From Alcanivorax sp. (lineage in GTDB: Bacteria; Pseudomonadota; Gammaproteobacteria; Pseudomonadales; Alcanivoracaceae): 14,796 bases of DNA. Under the pieces are notes generated by a model. It was given only the letters and a program-made list of their open reading frames with translations, made no database searches and was not told the origin of the DNA. The number at the start of each line of letters is the position of its first letter. Position 1 is the first letter of the stretch. Made by a program: the position numbers and the translations under genes. This document shows positions 12,726 through 14,796 of the stretch, piece by piece. Location of the stretch: positions 1-14,796 of the forward strand of contig SLJS01000307.1 in NCBI GenBank assembly GCA_007135015.1, given 5' to 3'.

Positions 12726-13904
12726 CTACTGCGGGTCCGGAACCAGACGCACGTTGATCACGCCCTCGATCGCCTGGAGCCGGTCCAGGGTCTCCGGCTC
12801 CGGCTTCACCTCGAGATCCAGCAGGTTGTAAGCCAGATCGTCCCGGGACTTGTTGAGCATGTCGATCACATTGATGTCCCGGTCGGAAAGCACCGCCAGC
12901 ACATTGCCCAGCATGCGGGGCACATTGCGGTTGGTCACCGCCAGGCGATGACCGCCGGCACGCTCCAGGATCAGCGTTGGGAAATTCACCGAATTGACGA
13001 TATTGCCATGCTCGAGGAAATCGATCAGTTGCCGCGAGGCCATGACGGCGCAGTTCTCCTCGGATTCCACGGTGCTCGCGCCCAGATGGGGCATGGCCAC
13101 CACACCGGGTACGCCCTGGAGCATGGGCGACGGAAAGTCGGTGAGGTAGGCGCCAAGACGCCCCTCCTGCAGGGCCTGCACGGCCGCCTCGTCATCCACG
13201 ATCCCCTCGCGGGCGAAGTTAAGCAGCCGGGTGCCGGGCTGTACGGCACCGAGCATGTCCGCGTTGATCAGGTTCCGGGTGGCATCCAGCAGGGGAAGAT
13301 GCAGGGAAATATAGTCCGCGCGGGCCATCAGCGCGCCCAGATTTTCCATGCGGCCCACCTGGCTGGGCAGCCGCCAGGCCGCCTCCACGGACAGCGCCGG
13401 GTCGTAGCCGATCACTTTCATGTCCAGCCCCAGCGCCATATGGGCAACCCGTGAGCCGATCGCGCCCAGCCCCACCACGCCCAGGGTCTTGCCAGCAAGT
13501 TCGCCGCCACGGAAGCGCTTCTTCTCCGCTTCCACCAGCCGATGCATGGCGTCGGCGTCGGTTTCATCCAGGGTGCGCAGCCACTCAATGCCCTCGAGGA
13601 TCCCCCGCGAGCCGAGCAGCAGCGCGGCCAGCACCAGTTCCTTGACCGCATTGGCATTGGCGCCGGGGGTATTGAAGACCGGGATGCCCATTTCGGTGAA
13701 GCCGTCCACGGCGATATTGTTCACGCCGGCGCCGGCGCGGGCCACGGCCTTCAGCGCCGGGCTGACCTCTCCGGTTCCCAGCTTGTGGCTGCGCAGCAAT
13801 ACCGCATCCGGGTCCGCCAGTTCGCTGGCGACTTCATAGCGCTCCCGGGGGAAACACTCCAGTCCCTTGACGGCAATCTGATTGAGTGTCTGGATCTTGA
13901 ACAT
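12726..13904 (-). CDS. serA: D-3-phosphoglycerate dehydrogenase SerA, short ACT-domain form
   Basis: SerA oxidises 3-phosphoglycerate to 3-phosphohydroxypyruvate with NAD+, the first step of serine synthesis. From ATG 13904 (AGGAG 6 nt upstream) it has 392 residues. The substrate-binding part includes ARAGAGVNNI (56-64 region) and NTPGANANAVKEL (78-90). The Rossmann motif GLGAIG is at 145-150 with Asp168 at the end of strand two. The catalytic Arg is 232 (NFAREGIVDD) and the catalytic His 273 (MPHLGAST). Where many relatives have a catalytic Glu in an IDVFPTEP-like stretch, this protein has LTDFPSPML (254-262), so that Glu is absent at the usual place. The C-terminal ACT domain (about 319-392) suggests feedback control, probably by serine. 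The stop is TAG. It follows the small lipoprotein gene by 78 bp. The frame extension to 13979 is not credible. Confidence 0.93.
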   Translation of the reverse strand: MFKIQTLNQIAVKGLECFPRERYEVASELADPDAVLLRSHKLGTGEVSPALKAVARAGAGVNNIAVDGFTEMGIPVFNTPGANANAVKELVLAALLLGSRGILEGIEWLRTLDETDADAMHRLVEAEKKRFRGGELAGKTLGVVGLGAIGSRVAHMALGLDMKVIGYDPALSVEAAWRLPSQVGRMENLGALMARADYISLHLPLLDATRNLINADMLGAVQPGTRLLNFAREGIVDDEAAVQALQEGRLGAYLTDFPSPMLQGVPGVVAMPHLGASTVESEENCAVMASRQLIDFLEHGNIVNSVNFPTLILERAGGHRLAVTNRNVPRMLGNVLAVLSDRDINVIDMLNKSRDDLAYNLLDLEVKPEPETLDRLQAIEGVINVRLVPDPQ

Positions 13905-13910
13905 CAACTG

Positions 13911-13915
13911 CTCCT
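13911..13915 (-). promoter_or_regulatory. Shine-Dalgarno site of serA
   Basis: AGGAG on the minus strand lies 6 nt before the ATG at 13904. It supports this start over upstream in-frame codons. Confidence 0.75.
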
Positions 13916-13982
13916 GCAATCCCGCCCGTGACGGGAAAAACCGATTTGCCCAATGTGTTGCGCCGGGATCAGTCAGCACCCA

Positions 13983-14219
13983 TCAGATGGGAATGTCGTC
14001 GATCCTGTCGGCAACTTCGTCGATACGGGCATTTCCTTCCCGGAAGGCATCGTTCATGGTGTTGCCAACCACGGGAAACACCGAAAGGGTGGCGCCCACC
14101 ACGGTCCCCGCCGAACCCACCAGACGCATGGGCGTGGTAACAATCTTGGTCAGAAAACAGCCACTGAGCATGGCAACCAGCACGGTGATGACGGCGATTC
14201 TTGTTGTATTCTTTTTCAT
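13983..14219 (-). CDS. Small lipoprotein, DUF6726-like
   Basis: This 78-residue predicted lipoprotein has a basic start (MKKNTTR), a hydrophobic core and the lipobox MLSGC with the lipidated Cys at about 21. Phe22-Leu23 follow the Cys and no Asp is at +2, so outer-membrane sorting is expected by the Lol rule. The mature part contains ITTP-like KIVTTPMRLVGSAGTVVGAT, then a Gly/Val-rich hydrophobic stretch, and ends in the acidic RIDEVADRIDDIPI. The short Cys-start and VTTP-V-G pattern resembles small proteins annotated as DUF6726; that link is from memory and tentative. GGAG lies just before the ATG. It lies between purC and serA, 172 bp from purC and 78 bp from serA. Function is unknown. Confidence 0.72.
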   Translation of the reverse strand: MKKNTTRIAVITVLVAMLSGCFLTKIVTTPMRLVGSAGTVVGATLSVFPVVGNTMNDAFREGNARIDEVADRIDDIPI

Positions 14220-14322
14220 GGCTCCACGTCCCTACATGGCCCCTGTGCTTGACCCGGCCTATTCAAATACAGCCAACGGAAAATAACAAGGGACTCCGAG
14301 CGCACTTCAGTACCGGAATCCG

Positions 14323-14350
14323 GCGCTGTTCGCGCCGCAAGCAGCGCTCC
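14323..14350. repeat. Degenerate copy of the palindromic repeat
   Basis: GCGCTG (14323-14328) pairs with CAGCGC (14342-14347). The stretch from 14329, TTCGCG then CCGCAA then GCAGCGCTCC, closely resembles the right arm of the large repeat at 2597-2622, but the partner arm is missing. It lies between purC and the small lipoprotein gene and may act as a 3' structure for purC. Confidence 0.5.
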
Positions 14351-14391
14351 CGCGGGTGCCAGAAGAGCTTTTGCGACACCGGTCAGTATTG

Positions 14392-14796
14392 TCAGTACTG
14401 GAAGGACATCCCCAGGCGGCGCCCCACCTCCTCATAGGCTTCCACCACACCCCCTAGCTCCTGGCGGAAACGGTCCTTGTCCAGCTTCTCCCGGGTTTCC
14501 CGGTCCCAGAGACGGCAGCCATCCGGGCTAAACTCGTCGCCCAGCATGATCCGGCCGTCGGCAATGCCGAATTCCAGCTTGTAGTCCACCAGCAGCATGC
14601 CGCCGTCGAGAAACAGCGGCCGCAGTACCTCGTTGACGCGCGAGGAAAGCTCCTTCATCTCCGCCAGCTGTTCCGCTTCTGCCCAGCCGAAACTGATCGC
14701 GTGGGATTCATTGATCATGGGGTCGCCCAGGGCGTCGTCCTTGAGAAAGAGCTCGAACACCGGCGGAGTCAACTCCCGGCCTTCCTCCACACCCAG
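14392..14796 (-). CDS. purC: SAICAR synthetase PurC, C-terminal part (5' end outside window)
   Basis: PurC joins aspartate to carboxyaminoimidazole ribotide (CAIR) with ATP, giving SAICAR in purine synthesis. About 134 C-terminal residues are visible. KDDALGDPMINESH and the signature LLVDYKLEFG are diagnostic, followed by GDEFSPDGCRLWD with the conserved Asp-Glu and Pro-Asp, and RLGMSFQY at the end. The frame stays open to the window edge (Leu-Gly before VEEGREL), so the start lies outside and the GTG at 14790 is an internal Val. The stop TGA is at 14394-14392. The length and end match the usual 235-240-residue protein. It heads toward the small lipoprotein and serA on the same strand. Confidence 0.95.
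   Translation of the reverse strand: MGVEEGRELTPPVFELFLKDDALGDPMINESHAISFGWAEAEQLAEMKELSSRVNEVLRPLFLDGGMLLVDYKLEFGIADGRIMLGDEFSPDGCRLWDRETREKLDKDRFRQELGGVVEAYEEVGRRLGMSFQY

Noticed and set aside
12507..13454. 315-codon plus-strand frame opposite serA
   Set aside because: serA covers the region on the minus strand with catalytic residues intact. The opposite product shows no domain.
1..14796. tRNA, rRNA, CRISPR, insertion sequence or prophage
   Set aside because: No tRNA cloverleaf, spaced direct-repeat array, transposase or integrase was seen on either strand.

Overview
The window is a high-GC, densely coded bacterial chromosome segment from a gammaproteobacterium. The evidence is ZipA and YheU, which are essentially gammaproteobacterial, a canonical SMC condensin instead of MukB, and the order smc-zipA-ligA, which is also known from Pseudomonas and related lineages. 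I cannot name the genus. An Ectothiorhodospiraceae-, Halomonas- or Pseudomonas-like relative would fit. No prophage, transposase, CRISPR array, rRNA or tRNA is visible. Most of the region is core housekeeping.

Left part, plus strand (1-2560): the 3' part of mnmC (tRNA wobble-uridine modification, cut by the window edge), a small MAPEG-family membrane protein, and an HSL-type alpha/beta hydrolase. This block converges on yheU. Between them lies a 66-bp near-perfect palindromic repeat (2557-2622) whose two ends supply the TAG stop codons of both converging genes.

Middle, minus strand (2619-11767): reading leftward in the direction of transcription, gntR, then smc, zipA, ligA, then a lytic-transglycosylase-like lipoprotein, an unrecognised 142-aa protein and yheU. 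smc, zipA and ligA look co-transcribed (37-bp gap, then an 11-bp overlap) and join chromosome organisation, Z-ring anchoring and nick sealing in one unit. LigA is about 110 residues longer than usual. The extra length is mainly a block before the BRCT domain that resembles a repeat of the last helix-hairpin-helix unit. The GntR/FCD regulator upstream of smc has a strong palindrome over its own putative promoter, and a 10-bp word from that palindrome recurs upstream of smc.

Gene-free gap 11768-12151: the largest non-coding stretch. It holds the gntR promoter and palindrome, a cluster of DnaA-box-like 9-mers, an AT-rich stretch, three GATC sites and a strong hairpin. It looks like a DnaA-binding or origin-like regulatory region, but nothing here proves replication activity.

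Right part, minus strand (12152-14796): a small secreted, probably beta-rich envelope protein, serA (short ACT-domain type), a small lipoprotein, and the 3' part of purC, cut by the right edge. All supported genes right of 2619 read leftward. The long plus-strand open frames opposite ligA, smc and serA are judged to be GC-driven shadows.
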